Shown here: one piece after another, positions 39,345-48,917 of the stretch | Layout of the letters: the number at the start of each line of letters is the position of its first letter | How positions within the stretch are numbered: the stretch's first letter is position 1 | From: Methylophilus sp. 5 | Lineage (GTDB): Bacteria; Pseudomonadota; Gammaproteobacteria; Burkholderiales; Methylophilaceae | Length of the DNA stretch: 64,000 bases | Direction of reading: 5' to 3' | Assembly: GCF_000515275.1 (NCBI RefSeq) | Contig: NZ_KI911560.1 | Span: 806,001-870,000 of the forward strand | The notes under the pieces: generated by a model | Seen by the model: the letters and a program-made list of their open reading frames with translations, nothing else | Told to the model about the DNA's origin: nothing | The model's database searches: none | Position numbers and translations under genes: made by a program

Positions 39345-41024
39345 ATGCAGTTTTACATTGATCACGACTGGCAAGAAAACATGGCCACCCCGCGGGCCAA
39401 GGTGGGCGAGCGCGCCAAAACACACCTGCTCATTTTGCTGTGCGCGATCTGGCTCTGTGTTGGCTTGATTGGTCACTCACCATGGAAGCCGTTTGAATCA
39501 CAATCGGCCAGCATCATTCAAACCCTGATCGACTATCCATTTCTGTCTGCAGACAGCTGGACACATGGTTACTGGATCGCACCGGTTTCTGCCGGTCATC
39601 CATTATTGGAAACACCACCTTTATTTTATTGGGCGGCCACCGGCTTTGCCCATTTGCTCTCCCCATTATTGCCAACGCATGATGCTGCCAGGCTAAGCGT
39701 CGGCCTCTGGATGCTGGTGACTTTAATCATGACCGGACTCAGTGGCCGAGAGTTATGGAACCTGGGGGTTGGTCGCCAAACCAACTTTATCTTTATCGGC
39801 TGCCTGGGTCTGGTCGTTAGCGCCCACACCATGATGCCTGCCGTCGCCGCCCTAAGCGGCATCACCATGGCTTTTTATGCATTAGCGCTGGTGATGCGTA
39901 AACCAATGCGGGCCATGTGGTTGTTATGCACAGGCCTGTTAATCGCATTTTTGGCTGGCGGTGTGGTGCCAGCATTGACCATTATCCTGTCAGTACTCTG
40001 CCTGTTATTAGTACCCGCCATTCGCCAGCACCGCCCTACCTACCGGGCCATGTTAACTGGCACACTGCTTGCCATGCCTGGCATCTGGCTTTGGTGCTGG
40101 CTATGCCAGCAATGGGCACCCGGTCTGTGGCATGCCTGGTGGTCATCACAATGGCAATTTCAGTTGCCGGGCAACCATGGCTACTTTGTCAGAACGCTGG
40201 CCTGGTATGCCTGGCCAGCGCTGCCATTCGCCATGTGGGGTGTTTGGCGCTTCAGGCACTCAGTGCTCACCACCTACCGCTTTCAACTCGGGCTGATTTT
40301 TTTCAGCATCGCTTTTATATTAATCGGCTTTATGAGTGACCGCAGCGAGGTCAGTGCGCTGCCTCTATTAGTGCCATTAACAGTGTTGGCCGCAGGCAGC
40401 ATTGAAACACTCAAGCGCGGGGCTGCTGGTGCCTTAAACTGGTTTGGCCTGATTTTGTTTGGCCTGTTGATTGCTATTGCCTGGCTTGGCTGGTGGGCAA
40501 TGCTCAACGGCTCACCGCTCAAACTTTACCAACGCCTCAGTTATTTATCCGGGCTGGAAACCATCCCGTTCAGCCTACTCTACGGTGCGATTGCGGTCGC
40601 AGTGACGCTAACCTGGCTGTCTATTGTCCTGCGTGCCAAACACTCCAACCGCTCAAGTGCCACCAACTGGGCGATAGGCATGACCTGCGCCTGGACTGTG
40701 TTTATGAGCTTGTGGTTGCCGATGATTGAAGCGGCGCGCACCTACCAGCCACTGTTTGAAGATTTACGCAAACACCTGCCAGCACATTACAACTGCATCC
40801 ACGCCCAAAATATAGGGGCGTCACAAGAGGACTTGCTGCATTACCACACGGGCATACACCTTAAAGACCATGAACAGACCAAATCGACACAATGTGATTT
40901 GTATTTGATTGAAGACCAACCAGGTAAGCGCCATGTATTGCCTGGCGAAGAGTGGCGTGTCATTTGGGAAGGCGAGCAAACGCGCCAAAATAGAGAGTCA
41001 TTCAGACTACTGCAACGCCACTAA
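39345..41024 (+). CDS. PMT/ArnT-like membrane glycosyltransferase
   Basis: The 559-residue product has about eleven transmembrane helices and a soluble C-terminal domain (about residues 470-559). The first periplasmic loop has HPLLETPPLFYWA, which matches the pattern after the first helix of ArnT/PMT (GT83/GT39-type) enzymes that use polyprenyl-phosphate sugars. An acidic residue is present in WKPFESQSASI, where these enzymes have their catalytic aspartate or glutamate. It may modify lipid A, another envelope glycan or a protein; the acceptor is unknown. ATG 39345 and 39381 are both possible and neither has a good ribosome site. Confidence 0.75.
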   Translation: MQFYIDHDWQENMATPRAKVGERAKTHLLILLCAIWLCVGLIGHSPWKPFESQSASIIQTLIDYPFLSADSWTHGYWIAPVSAGHPLLETPPLFYWAATGFAHLLSPLLPTHDAARLSVGLWMLVTLIMTGLSGRELWNLGVGRQTNFIFIGCLGLVVSAHTMMPAVAALSGITMAFYALALVMRKPMRAMWLLCTGLLIAFLAGGVVPALTIILSVLCLLLVPAIRQHRPTYRAMLTGTLLAMPGIWLWCWLCQQWAPGLWHAWWSSQWQFQLPGNHGYFVRTLAWYAWPALPFAMWGVWRFRHSVLTTYRFQLGLIFFSIAFILIGFMSDRSEVSALPLLVPLTVLAAGSIETLKRGAAGALNWFGLILFGLLIAIAWLGWWAMLNGSPLKLYQRLSYLSGLETIPFSLLYGAIAVAVTLTWLSIVLRAKHSNRSSATNWAIGMTCAWTVFMSLWLPMIEAARTYQPLFEDLRKHLPAHYNCIHAQNIGASQEDLLHYHTGIHLKDHEQTKSTQCDLYLIEDQPGKRHVLPGEEWRVIWEGEQTRQNRESFRLLQRH

Positions 41025-41080
41025 CGGCGCTAAATACTAGCGTATGAGCGCGGCAATGTGAAAACAGCGCGCATGGTAAG

Positions 41081-41299
41081 TTAAACCTGTACGTGCTGCT
41101 GAATCGCGGCGATAACTCTAGGGTGCAAACCCAGCCCTTGCTGCTGTTGCACATGCGCGACCAGCGATTTAAGCATGACCGAGTTCCAGAATTTTTTCAG
41201 ATGACTGGCAATTTCCAGCTTGGCCTCCTCCACATCAGGATTCGCCTCGAAAAAATCGCCAATCTGATTGGCCATCTTGATTAGTTTTTCAACGTCCAT
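41081..41299 (-). CDS. fdsD: NAD-dependent formate dehydrogenase delta subunit
   Basis: The 72-residue protein begins VEKLIKMANQIGDFFE and has the KKFWNSVML motif, both typical of FdsD. In Rhodobacter and Cupriavidus FdsD is a small subunit of the FdsGBA complex and is needed for its assembly or activity. It is the last gene of the operon, 15 bases after fdhD. No clear terminator follows. Confidence 0.88.
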   Translation of the reverse strand: MDVEKLIKMANQIGDFFEANPDVEEAKLEIASHLKKFWNSVMLKSLVAHVQQQQGLGLHPRVIAAIQQHVQV

Positions 41300-41314
41300 A
41301 CGCCTATACTCTTT

Positions 41315-42223
41315 CTAGCAAGACTCTTGTTCAGACAATGCGCCGCTATACACCACGCACTGCGTAGTTTTAGCAAAGCCCACCAACAAAAACCCGTATT
41401 CCTGCGCCAAATTGACAGCCAAGGCGGTGGGCGCTGACAATGCAATCAACGCCTGCCCACCAGACATGGCGACTTTTTGCACCATTTCGTAGCTGGCGCG
41501 GCTGGTTGTCAGCACCCAGTGTTGCCCCCAAAAGGTCGAAAAATCACACTGTTGGCGCAACAAACTGCCGATTAACTTATCCAGTGCATTGTGTCTGCCA
41601 ACATCCTCCCGCACACACAACACCCGGCCCTGGGCATCTGCAATCGCACTCGCATGAGTGGCGCCCGTCAATTGTTGTAGCGGTTGTTGCAACCTTAACC
41701 CGGCCAGCGCCGCCTCAATGGCCGACAGTGACACCGCAACCAAAGGCCCAACAGCCGACATGGGCTGTTTAAATACTTGTTGCAAACTTTCAGCACCACA
41801 CAGCCCACAGCCAGTGCGACCAGTTAAATTACGTCGCTGCGCTTTGAGGGCTGCAAACTGTTCGGTTGCCAATTCAATATGTAATTCTATGCCCTGCAAG
41901 TGGCCATTGGCATGAAACAAGGCTTTGCTGTCTATGCCATAGATCTGGCTGCGATGCGTGATAATGCCCTCAGTAAACGAAAATCCGTAGGCAAAATCCT
42001 CAAGGTCAGCCGGGGTCGCCAACATCACCACATGTGAAATACCGTTATACACCAGCGCAATGGGCACTTCTTCTGCCACGGCATCCGGCACGGTGGCTAT
42101 CTGCCCGTCGCGCCAACGGGTCACCGTCAGCCTACTGACGGCCTCCTCAGCATCAATTGCTTGCCACTCGCGGCTGGCAGGCAACGGGCACGCTTCAACA
42201 TCGACCACTTCAACTGTCATCAA
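41315..42223 (-). CDS. fdhD: Formate dehydrogenase sulfurtransferase FdhD
   Basis: FdhD (FdsC in some operons) carries sulfur from IscS to the molybdenum cofactor before insertion into formate dehydrogenase. The 302-residue product has the twin cysteines in GRTGCGLCGAES, which form the CxxC sulfur-transfer loop. It also has REDVGRHNALDKLIG, which binds the bis-MGD cofactor, and SRASYEMVQKVA. The start overlaps the fdsA stop by four bases. Confidence 0.93.
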   Translation of the reverse strand: MMTVEVVDVEACPLPASREWQAIDAEEAVSRLTVTRWRDGQIATVPDAVAEEVPIALVYNGISHVVMLATPADLEDFAYGFSFTEGIITHRSQIYGIDSKALFHANGHLQGIELHIELATEQFAALKAQRRNLTGRTGCGLCGAESLQQVFKQPMSAVGPLVAVSLSAIEAALAGLRLQQPLQQLTGATHASAIADAQGRVLCVREDVGRHNALDKLIGSLLRQQCDFSTFWGQHWVLTTSRASYEMVQKVAMSGGQALIALSAPTALAVNLAQEYGFLLVGFAKTTQCVVYSGALSEQESC

Positions 42224-45141
42224 GAAACAACCGTATGCGGATCCATTCCCGACAACTCAATTTGCGTATCGCTAAACGAGCGATACTGTTGTTGCCAGTC
42301 TGATAACTGATTCACTTTGGACACTTGTACGGCAGTCACTTTGTACTCCGGGCAATTGGTTGCCCAGTCAGAGTTATCGGTGGTGATCACATTGGCCCCC
42401 GACTCTGGATGGTGGAACGTGGTGTACACCACCCCAGGCTGTACGCGCTCGGTGATCTTGGCACGCAACACCGTTTGACCGGCGCGACTGCTAATGCCTA
42501 CCCAATCGCCTTCGGCAATGCCACGGTCTTCAGCATCGTGCGGATGGATTTCAATCACATCCTCATGATGCCAGGCCACGTTATGCGTACGGCGTGTTTG
42601 CGCGCCCACATTGTATTGCGACAAAATGCGGCCAGTGGTTAAAATCAATGGATACTTCTTGTTAACACGCTCAGTGGTCGGCACATATTGGGTAATAAAA
42701 AACTTACCTTTACCACGCACAAAAGCATCCACATGCATGGTGGGCGTACCATCTGGTGCTTCGTCGTTACATGGCCATTGTATGCTGCCCAGTTCATCCA
42801 GTTTTTTAAAGCTGACGCCAGTAAAGGTCGGCGTCAAAGCAGCAATTTCGTCCATGATGTCGCTGGCATGGGTGTAATGCATTGGGTAACCCAGTGCTGC
42901 TGAAAATTTTGCTGTAATCTCCCAATCTTCCAGTCCGGCCTCATGCTTGCCATGGTCTCTTTGGCCATTTTTCGGGGTCATCACTTTGCGCACTGGCGAA
43001 ATGCGGCGCTCGGCATTGGTAAAGGTACCATTTTTCTCCAGGAAAGACGCCCCAGGGAAAAACACATGCGCAAACTTGGCCGTTTCGTTCAAGAACAAGT
43101 CCTGCACAATCACGCACTCCATGCTTTCCAGCGCATGCGTCACATGCTGAGTATCCGGGTCAGACTGGGCAATATCCTCACCCACGCAATACACCGCTTT
43201 AAAACTACCTTCAGCCGCCAGGTCCAGCATATTAGGAATACGCAAGCCAGGGTCAGCACTCAGTTTGACACCCCAGGCTTGCTCAAATTGCGCCCGCGTT
43301 TCATCATCAGACACATGGCGGTAGCCTGGAAACTCATGTGGCATAGAGCCCATGTCACACGACCCCTGCACATTGTTTTGACCCCGCAGCGGGTTGACAC
43401 CCACGCCTTCGCGGCCAAGATTGCCCGTCGCCATGGCGAGGTTAGCAATGCCCATCACAGTGGTAGAGCCTTGGCTATGCTCAGTCACGCCCAAACCATA
43501 ATAAATAGCTGCGTTGCCGCCAGTGGCATACAACCGTGCCGCTGCGCGAATCTGTTCGGCAGGCACGCCTAATTCCTTTTCTAGCGCCTCAGGGGAGTTT
43601 TCTACCTTGGCAGCAAAATCACGCCAGGCCACAAATGAATCCCATTCACACCGCGCTTTGACAAAGTCTTCCTGCACCAGCCCCTCAGTCACAATCACAT
43701 GTGAAAGTGCAGAAATCATGGCGACGTTAGTCCCAGGGCGCAGTTTTAAATGATAGTCAGCGCGCACATGCGGTGAATTGTCCACCAGGTCAATTTCACG
43801 TGGGTCAACCACGATGAGCTTGGCACCTTCACGCAAACGGCGTTTCATCAATGAGCCAAACACCGGGTGGCCATCTGTCGGGTTAGCGCCCATGACAAAA
43901 ATCACATCAGACTGCATCACCGAGTCAAAGGTCTGCGTACCAGCAGACTCACCCAGGGTTTGTTTTAAGCCATAACCGGTGGGGCTGTGGCACACACGGG
44001 CGCAAGTATCAACGTTATTCACGCCAAACACGGCGCGAATCAGCTTTTGCGTCACGTATACCTCTTCATTGGTGCAACGGCTGGAAGTAATACCGCCTAC
44101 AGACTCTTTGCCATATTGCCCCTGAATACGCTGAATTTCGCTGGCAGCATAATTAATCGCTTCATCCCAGCCCACTTTTTGCCAGGGGTCATGAATACTT
44201 TTACGGATCATAGGCGTCGTAATACGATCAGCATGCGTCGCATAGCCCCAGGCAAAACGGCCTTTAACGCAGCTATGGCCGTGGTTGGCGCCACCGTCTT
44301 TGGTTGGCGTCATGCGCACCACTTGCTCGCCTTTCATTTCAGCATCAAAGCTGCAACCAACACCGCAATAAGCACAGGTAGTGGTGACTTTATGCTCAGG
44401 CGTTCCGGCTTCAATCACGGTTTTTTCCATGAGGGTTGCCGTTGGGCAGGCTTGTACGCAAGCGCCGCACGAGACACACTCTGAGTCCAGAAAGTCTGTG
44501 TTGCCAGCCGACACTTTGCTGTCAAACCCGCGGCCCTGAATGGTCAGCGCAAACGTGCCCTGGGTTTCTTCACAGGCACGCACACAACGTGAACAGACAA
44601 TGCATTTAGACGGGTCAAACGTAAAATAAGGGTTGGATTCGTCCTTGGCCTGACCGAGGTGATTTTCGCCCTCGTAACCATAACGCACTTCACGCAACCC
44701 TACTGCACCCGCCATATCTTGCAACTCGCAATCGCCGTTAGCGCCACAAGTCAGGCAATCCAGCGGGTGATCAGAAATATACAACTCCATCACACCACGG
44801 CGCACATCGGCCAGTTTAGGTGTTTGGGTTTTCACCTTGAGCCCTGGTGCGACTGGCGTGGTACAAGACGCCGGGTAACCACGGCGGCCTTCAATCTCGA
44901 CCAGGCACAAACGGCAGGAGCCAAACGGTTCCAATGAGTCAGTCGCACACAGCTTGGGCACCGTCACACCGCCCAGTTGGGCGGCATGCATAATCGAGGT
45001 TCCGTCAGGCACCGTCACGTCCACACCGTCAATTGACAATGTCACCATGGTGGTACTATCAGACTTGGGTGTGCCGTAATCGGTATCTGCATCGTACTTC
45101 AATGCGGGCGTCTGCGAAGAGGCGTATTTGATGTCATCCAT
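42220..45141 (-). CDS. fdsA: Formate dehydrogenase alpha subunit (Mo-bis-MGD)
   Basis: FdsA oxidises formate to CO2 in the cytoplasm. The 973-residue product starts with a complex-I-like [2Fe-2S] domain (CRLCLVEIEG), a histidine/cysteine [4Fe-4S] motif (HPLDCLTCGANGDCELQ) and two more ferredoxin clusters (CIVCSRCVRACEE, CVSCGACVQACP). The DMSO-reductase-type core follows, with its own cluster CAYCGVGCSFD. The molybdenum ligand is a cysteine, Cys384 in RVCHSPTG, not selenocysteine. The C-terminal cofactor-binding domain includes GAQTRRTHN. The enzyme passes electrons to FdsB and NAD. Confidence 0.97.
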   Translation of the reverse strand: MDDIKYASSQTPALKYDADTDYGTPKSDSTTMVTLSIDGVDVTVPDGTSIMHAAQLGGVTVPKLCATDSLEPFGSCRLCLVEIEGRRGYPASCTTPVAPGLKVKTQTPKLADVRRGVMELYISDHPLDCLTCGANGDCELQDMAGAVGLREVRYGYEGENHLGQAKDESNPYFTFDPSKCIVCSRCVRACEETQGTFALTIQGRGFDSKVSAGNTDFLDSECVSCGACVQACPTATLMEKTVIEAGTPEHKVTTTCAYCGVGCSFDAEMKGEQVVRMTPTKDGGANHGHSCVKGRFAWGYATHADRITTPMIRKSIHDPWQKVGWDEAINYAASEIQRIQGQYGKESVGGITSSRCTNEEVYVTQKLIRAVFGVNNVDTCARVCHSPTGYGLKQTLGESAGTQTFDSVMQSDVIFVMGANPTDGHPVFGSLMKRRLREGAKLIVVDPREIDLVDNSPHVRADYHLKLRPGTNVAMISALSHVIVTEGLVQEDFVKARCEWDSFVAWRDFAAKVENSPEALEKELGVPAEQIRAAARLYATGGNAAIYYGLGVTEHSQGSTTVMGIANLAMATGNLGREGVGVNPLRGQNNVQGSCDMGSMPHEFPGYRHVSDDETRAQFEQAWGVKLSADPGLRIPNMLDLAAEGSFKAVYCVGEDIAQSDPDTQHVTHALESMECVIVQDLFLNETAKFAHVFFPGASFLEKNGTFTNAERRISPVRKVMTPKNGQRDHGKHEAGLEDWEITAKFSAALGYPMHYTHASDIMDEIAALTPTFTGVSFKKLDELGSIQWPCNDEAPDGTPTMHVDAFVRGKGKFFITQYVPTTERVNKKYPLILTTGRILSQYNVGAQTRRTHNVAWHHEDVIEIHPHDAEDRGIAEGDWVGISSRAGQTVLRAKITERVQPGVVYTTFHHPESGANVITTDNSDWATNCPEYKVTAVQVSKVNQLSDWQQQYRSFSDTQIELSGMDPHTVVS

Positions 45142-45161
45142 AACGTCATCCTTTGCCGCCT

Positions 45162-46727
45162 TTAGGCAGCAGCTTCTTTATTACTTAGACCAAAATCTTC
45201 AGGAAAATGATTCAATGCACTCAAAACTGGGTAAGGCGTCATGCCCCCCAGCGCGCACAAAGAACCATTCAACATAGTGTCGGACAAATCGCGCAATAAT
45301 TGCACATTGTTAGGGTGGTTTTTACCCAGCACAATCTTGTCCATGACCTCCACGCCGCGCGTAGAACCAATGCGGCATGGCGTACATTTTCCGCAGCTTT
45401 CTACAGCACAAAACTCAAAAGCGTAGCGCGCCATTTTGGCCATATCAACATTGTCATCAAACGCAACAATGCCGCCGTGACCCAGTACCGCCCAAATCTT
45501 GGTAAATTCTTCATAGTCTAGCGGCGTATCAAACTGGCTTTCAGGCAGATACGCGCCTAATGGGCCGCCTACCTGCACGGCACGAATCGGACGACCCGAA
45601 GCAGAGCCGCCGCCATAGTCATACAGTAGCTCGCGCAAGGTGGCGCCAAAGGCCAGCTCGACCAGGCCCGTTTGCTTTAAATTGCCCGCCAACTGAATAG
45701 GCAAGGTGCCGCGTGAGCGACCCATGCCGTAATCGGCATAATACTGCGCGCCCTTATCTAAAATAATCGGTATCGTCGCCAGTGAAATCACGTTATTCAC
45801 AATGGTCGGCTTGCCAAACAAACCTTCAATCGCAGGCAGCGGTGGTTTAAACCGCACCAGGCCGCGTTTGCCTTCCAGGCTTTCGAGTAAGGAGGTTTCT
45901 TCGCCGCACACATAGGCGCCAGCCGCCCGACGTACTTCAAGATGAAAAGTATGGCCTGAGCCTAAAATATCGTCACCCAGATAGCCCGCCACATTGGCTT
46001 TACGAATGGCCTCGTTGAGGGTTTTTAACGCATGTGGATATTCACTACGTAAATAAATGTAGCCCTGGCTCGCACCAACGGCAATCCCTGCAATGGTCAT
46101 GCCCTCAATCAGCATGAATGGATCATCTTCCATCACCATGCGGTCGGAATAAGTACCCGAGTCGCCTTCGTCAGCATTACACACCACATATTTTTGCTCA
46201 GACGGAGCATTGAGCACGGTATTCCACTTGATGCCGGTCGGGAAAGCCGCACCGCCGCGACCACGCAAGCCAGAATCCGTCACTGCTTTGACAATGTCGG
46301 CTCCTGACAAGCCCAACGCATTGTTGAGGCCTTTGTAGCCATCGTGCGCCAGATAATCTTCTAGCGATATCGGGTCGATAATACCAACGCGGGCGAATGT
46401 CAGGCGTTGTTGTTGTTTTAACCAGGCAAGTTCATCGGTCAGGCCTAAATATAAGGGATGCGCTTTGGCTGTGTCCGACAAAGCATCGGTAAAGATTGCG
46501 TCGAACAACCCAGCGACATCTTTAGGTTGCACCGGGCCAAAAGCAATACGACCTTGCGCGGTTTCAACTTCGACCAGCGGCTCCAGCCAGAACAAGCCAC
46601 GTGAACCGTTGCGTATCAGCGTCACATCAACGCCACGCGCCTGCGCTTCTTGCATCATTTTTTTAGCGGTACGCTCAGCGCCCAGAGAGAGCGCCGTTGA
46701 ATCAATCGGGACATAGACTTTAACCAT
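45162..46727 (-). CDS. fdsB: Formate dehydrogenase beta subunit (NADH/FMN site)
   Basis: FdsB resembles a fusion of complex I subunits with a thioredoxin-like head and the NuoF flavoprotein. From ATG 46727 it has 521 residues. It shows the FMN/NADH loops [13 protein letters not shown] and [13 protein letters not shown], and the [4Fe-4S] motif [13 protein letters not shown] with a fourth cysteine downstream. It reduces NAD with electrons from FdsA. The start overlaps the fdsG end by eight bases; a longer in-frame start at 46742 is less likely. Confidence 0.96.
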   Translation of the reverse strand: MVKVYVPIDSTALSLGAERTAKKMMQEAQARGVDVTLIRNGSRGLFWLEPLVEVETAQGRIAFGPVQPKDVAGLFDAIFTDALSDTAKAHPLYLGLTDELAWLKQQQRLTFARVGIIDPISLEDYLAHDGYKGLNNALGLSGADIVKAVTDSGLRGRGGAAFPTGIKWNTVLNAPSEQKYVVCNADEGDSGTYSDRMVMEDDPFMLIEGMTIAGIAVGASQGYIYLRSEYPHALKTLNEAIRKANVAGYLGDDILGSGHTFHLEVRRAAGAYVCGEETSLLESLEGKRGLVRFKPPLPAIEGLFGKPTIVNNVISLATIPIILDKGAQYYADYGMGRSRGTLPIQLAGNLKQTGLVELAFGATLRELLYDYGGGSASGRPIRAVQVGGPLGAYLPESQFDTPLDYEEFTKIWAVLGHGGIVAFDDNVDMAKMARYAFEFCAVESCGKCTPCRIGSTRGVEVMDKIVLGKNHPNNVQLLRDLSDTMLNGSLCALGGMTPYPVLSALNHFPEDFGLSNKEAAA

Positions 46728-47199
46728 GGCACACCTCGGCAATCAAGTCGGTGACTTTTTCAGCACTCATGCGCCCGTAGACTTCGTCATCAAGCATCAC
46801 CGCGGGCGAACAACCACAGTTACCCAGGCAATACACCGGCAACAAAGTCACGTTACCGTCAGTAGTCGTTTGGTGATAATCCACACCTAAAGTGGCCTTG
46901 AGTGCGGCTTCCAGTTTTTCTGAGCCCATGGCCTGACAAGACTCGGCCCGGCAGACCTGTAATACATGTTTACCGATAGGGTGGGTACGGAAATGATGAT
47001 AAAAAGAAACGACACCATGCACCTCAGCCACAGACAGGGCCAGCGCTTTGGCAATCTCAGGGTAAACCGCTTCCGGCACGTAGCCAATATCGTCCTGAAT
47101 CGCATGTAACAAAGGCATTAACCCGCCCGGCACATGCTGATGTGCTTGAATATGCGCCTGTATTTGCGCGTGTTGCTCATGGCTTAATGTGTTATCCAA
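46720..47199 (-). CDS. fdsG: Formate dehydrogenase gamma subunit (NuoE-like, [2Fe-2S])
   Basis: FdsG is a NuoE-like electron-transfer subunit. The 159-residue product has the thioredoxin-fold [2Fe-2S] cysteines in [10 protein letters not shown] and [12 protein letters not shown] and the VSFYHHFR segment. The start appears to be TTG at 47199, with GAGG five bases upstream and no in-frame ATG before codon 28. It is the first gene of fdsG-fdsB-fdsA-fdhD-fdsD. A GTTACA direct repeat lies 21-37 bases upstream. Confidence 0.94.
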   Translation of the reverse strand: MDNTLSHEQHAQIQAHIQAHQHVPGGLMPLLHAIQDDIGYVPEAVYPEIAKALALSVAEVHGVVSFYHHFRTHPIGKHVLQVCRAESCQAMGSEKLEAALKATLGVDYHQTTTDGNVTLLPVYCLGNCGCSPAVMLDDEVYGRMSAEKVTDLIAEVCHG

Positions 47200-47219
47200 A
47201 CCGACCTCACATTTAACTG

Positions 47220-47236
47220 GTTACAATTTAGTTACA
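47220..47236. repeat. GTTACA-N5-GTTACA direct repeat between fdsG and moaA
   Basis: GTTACA occurs at 47220-47225 and 47231-47236, 11 bases apart, which is one helical turn. The same arrangement occurs upstream of xoxF at 61707-61723. A weak -10-like TAGAAT (minus strand, 47236-47241) touches it. It may be a binding site for a regulator of fds or of the divergent moaA. Confidence 0.5.
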
Positions 47237-47328
47237 TTCTATCACCCTCGAATCATATCCTCTATTTATGCCTTGTGAAAGCCTAAAAAGGGCATAAAAT
47301 ACGAATTACTTTAGACCTTCATACAGTC

Positions 47329-48339
47329 ATGCAAACCACGGCCAACATTCCCTCACAATTGATCGACCAGTTTGGTCGGCGGGTGGACTATATCCGCCTG
47401 TCGATCACCGATCGTTGTGACTTTCGTTGCCAATACTGCATGGCAGAAGACATGACCTTTTTGCCGCGCGATGCCGTGTTGTCACTCGAAGAATGTGCAC
47501 GCCTGGTTAAACTGTTTGTCCGTATGGGCGTGCGTAAAGTTCGCATCACCGGCGGCGAACCACTGGTACGCAAAAACGCGATGTGGCTGTTTGAAGAAAT
47601 CGGCCATTTGCCAGGTCTGGATGAATGCGTGCTTACCACCAACGGCAGCCAGCTGGATAAATATGCAGTGACGCTAAAAACGGCCGGGGTCAAACGCATC
47701 AATATTTCCATCGACAGCCTGCAAGAACAACGCTTTAAAACCATCACCCGCGTGGGTGAATTATCAAAAGTGCTCACCGGGCTGGACGCAGCAAGGGCTG
47801 CTGGCTTTGACAATATCAAAATCAATACCGTGCTCATGCGTGGTATCAACGACGATGAAGCAGAAGCTTTAGTCAACTTTGCCATTCAAAAAAAGGTTGA
47901 TATCAGCTTTATTGAAGAAATGCCGCTGGGGGCCGTCGACCACGATCGCGAACAAAGTTGCGTCAACAATACCGAAACACTGGCTTTGTTAAAAAGTAAG
48001 TTCTCACTCACGCCTAGTACCCACAGAACAGGCGGCCCTGCGCGCTACTGGCAGGTCAATGGCGAGCAAACAAAAATTGGCTTTATCTCGCCGCATAGCC
48101 ATAACTTTTGCGAAAGCTGCAACCGCGTGCGCATTACCTGCCAGGGAGAGCTGTTTTTATGCCTGGGGCAAGACCACCAAGTGAACTTGCTGCCACTGCT
48201 GCGCAACCACCCCAACGATGATCAACCTTTAATTGACGCCATTTTGCATGGTATGCACATCAAGCCAGAAGGCCACGACTTTGATTTGCGGCGTGCGGCG
48301 CCTGCGGTGATACGCTTTATGTCACACACAGGTGGTTAA
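47329..48339 (+). CDS. moaA: GTP 3',8-cyclase MoaA
   Basis: MoaA is the radical-SAM enzyme that starts molybdenum cofactor synthesis from GTP. The 336-residue product has the N-terminal cluster CDFRCQYCMAE, the SAM-binding TGGEPLVRK, and the C-terminal cluster cysteines in CESCNRVRITCQG and LCLG. It ends in the Gly-Gly pair needed for activity. It is divergent from the formate dehydrogenase operon and its stop overlaps the mobA ATG by one base. Confidence 0.97.
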   Translation: MQTTANIPSQLIDQFGRRVDYIRLSITDRCDFRCQYCMAEDMTFLPRDAVLSLEECARLVKLFVRMGVRKVRITGGEPLVRKNAMWLFEEIGHLPGLDECVLTTNGSQLDKYAVTLKTAGVKRINISIDSLQEQRFKTITRVGELSKVLTGLDAARAAGFDNIKINTVLMRGINDDEAEALVNFAIQKKVDISFIEEMPLGAVDHDREQSCVNNTETLALLKSKFSLTPSTHRTGGPARYWQVNGEQTKIGFISPHSHNFCESCNRVRITCQGELFLCLGQDHQVNLLPLLRNHPNDDQPLIDAILHGMHIKPEGHDFDLRRAAPAVIRFMSHTGG

Positions 48340-48917
48340 TGCAGATTACAGCGGTGATTTTGGCCGGTGGGCGCGGCATGCGGATGGGCGGTGCAGATAA
48401 AGGCCTGGTGAGTTACCAGGGCAGACCCATGGTGGCACATGTGTTAGCGCGCATACAGCCGCAAGTAGACCATGTCATCATCAATGCCAACCGCAACCTA
48501 GATCAGTATCAAGACTTTGGCCTACCCGTTGTTGCCGATGCCAACGATCAATTTGATGGCCCGCTGGCGGGCATGCAGGCAGGCTTGCATCACGCCACCA
48601 CAGACTGGGTGCTCAGCGTGCCTTGCGACTCGCCGTTATTACCACTGGATTTAGTCAGCCGGTTGCGCCGCGCGATAGAGCAAGCATCCGCCATTCACCA
48701 CACGCCAACCATGCTGGCCATTGCACGCAGTGCGAGCGGCACGCACCCGGTATTCTGCTTGATGCCACGCCAACTGCGCGCCGACCTGGATGCCTTTCTG
48801 CAACAAGGTCAGCGCAAAGTGAGTGCCTGGCAAGCCGAGCACCCCCATGTATTTGTGAGCTTTGAAGATGAGCAAGCATTTACTAACATCAACCAACCCC
48901 CTGCTTCGCTACCATGA
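48339..48917 (+). CDS. mobA: Molybdenum cofactor guanylyltransferase
   Basis: MobA attaches GMP to molybdopterin to form the MGD cofactor used by FdsA. The 192-residue product has the nucleotidyltransferase signature ILAGGRGMRMGGADKGL, the lysine-containing loop and the metal/GTP site VPCDSPLLP. It overlaps moaA by one base and moeA by four. Confidence 0.95.
   Translation: MQITAVILAGGRGMRMGGADKGLVSYQGRPMVAHVLARIQPQVDHVIINANRNLDQYQDFGLPVVADANDQFDGPLAGMQAGLHHATTDWVLSVPCDSPLLPLDLVSRLRRAIEQASAIHHTPTMLAIARSASGTHPVFCLMPRQLRADLDAFLQQGQRKVSAWQAEHPHVFVSFEDEQAFTNINQPPASLP

Noticed and set aside
41025..41080. GC-rich partial inverted repeats after fdsD as a terminator
   Set aside because: The arms do not pair well and no T-run follows on the minus strand.
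42220..45141. Selenocysteine in formate dehydrogenase
   Set aside because: The molybdenum ligand codon reads as cysteine (Cys384 in RVCHSPTG) and there is no internal TGA in the frame.
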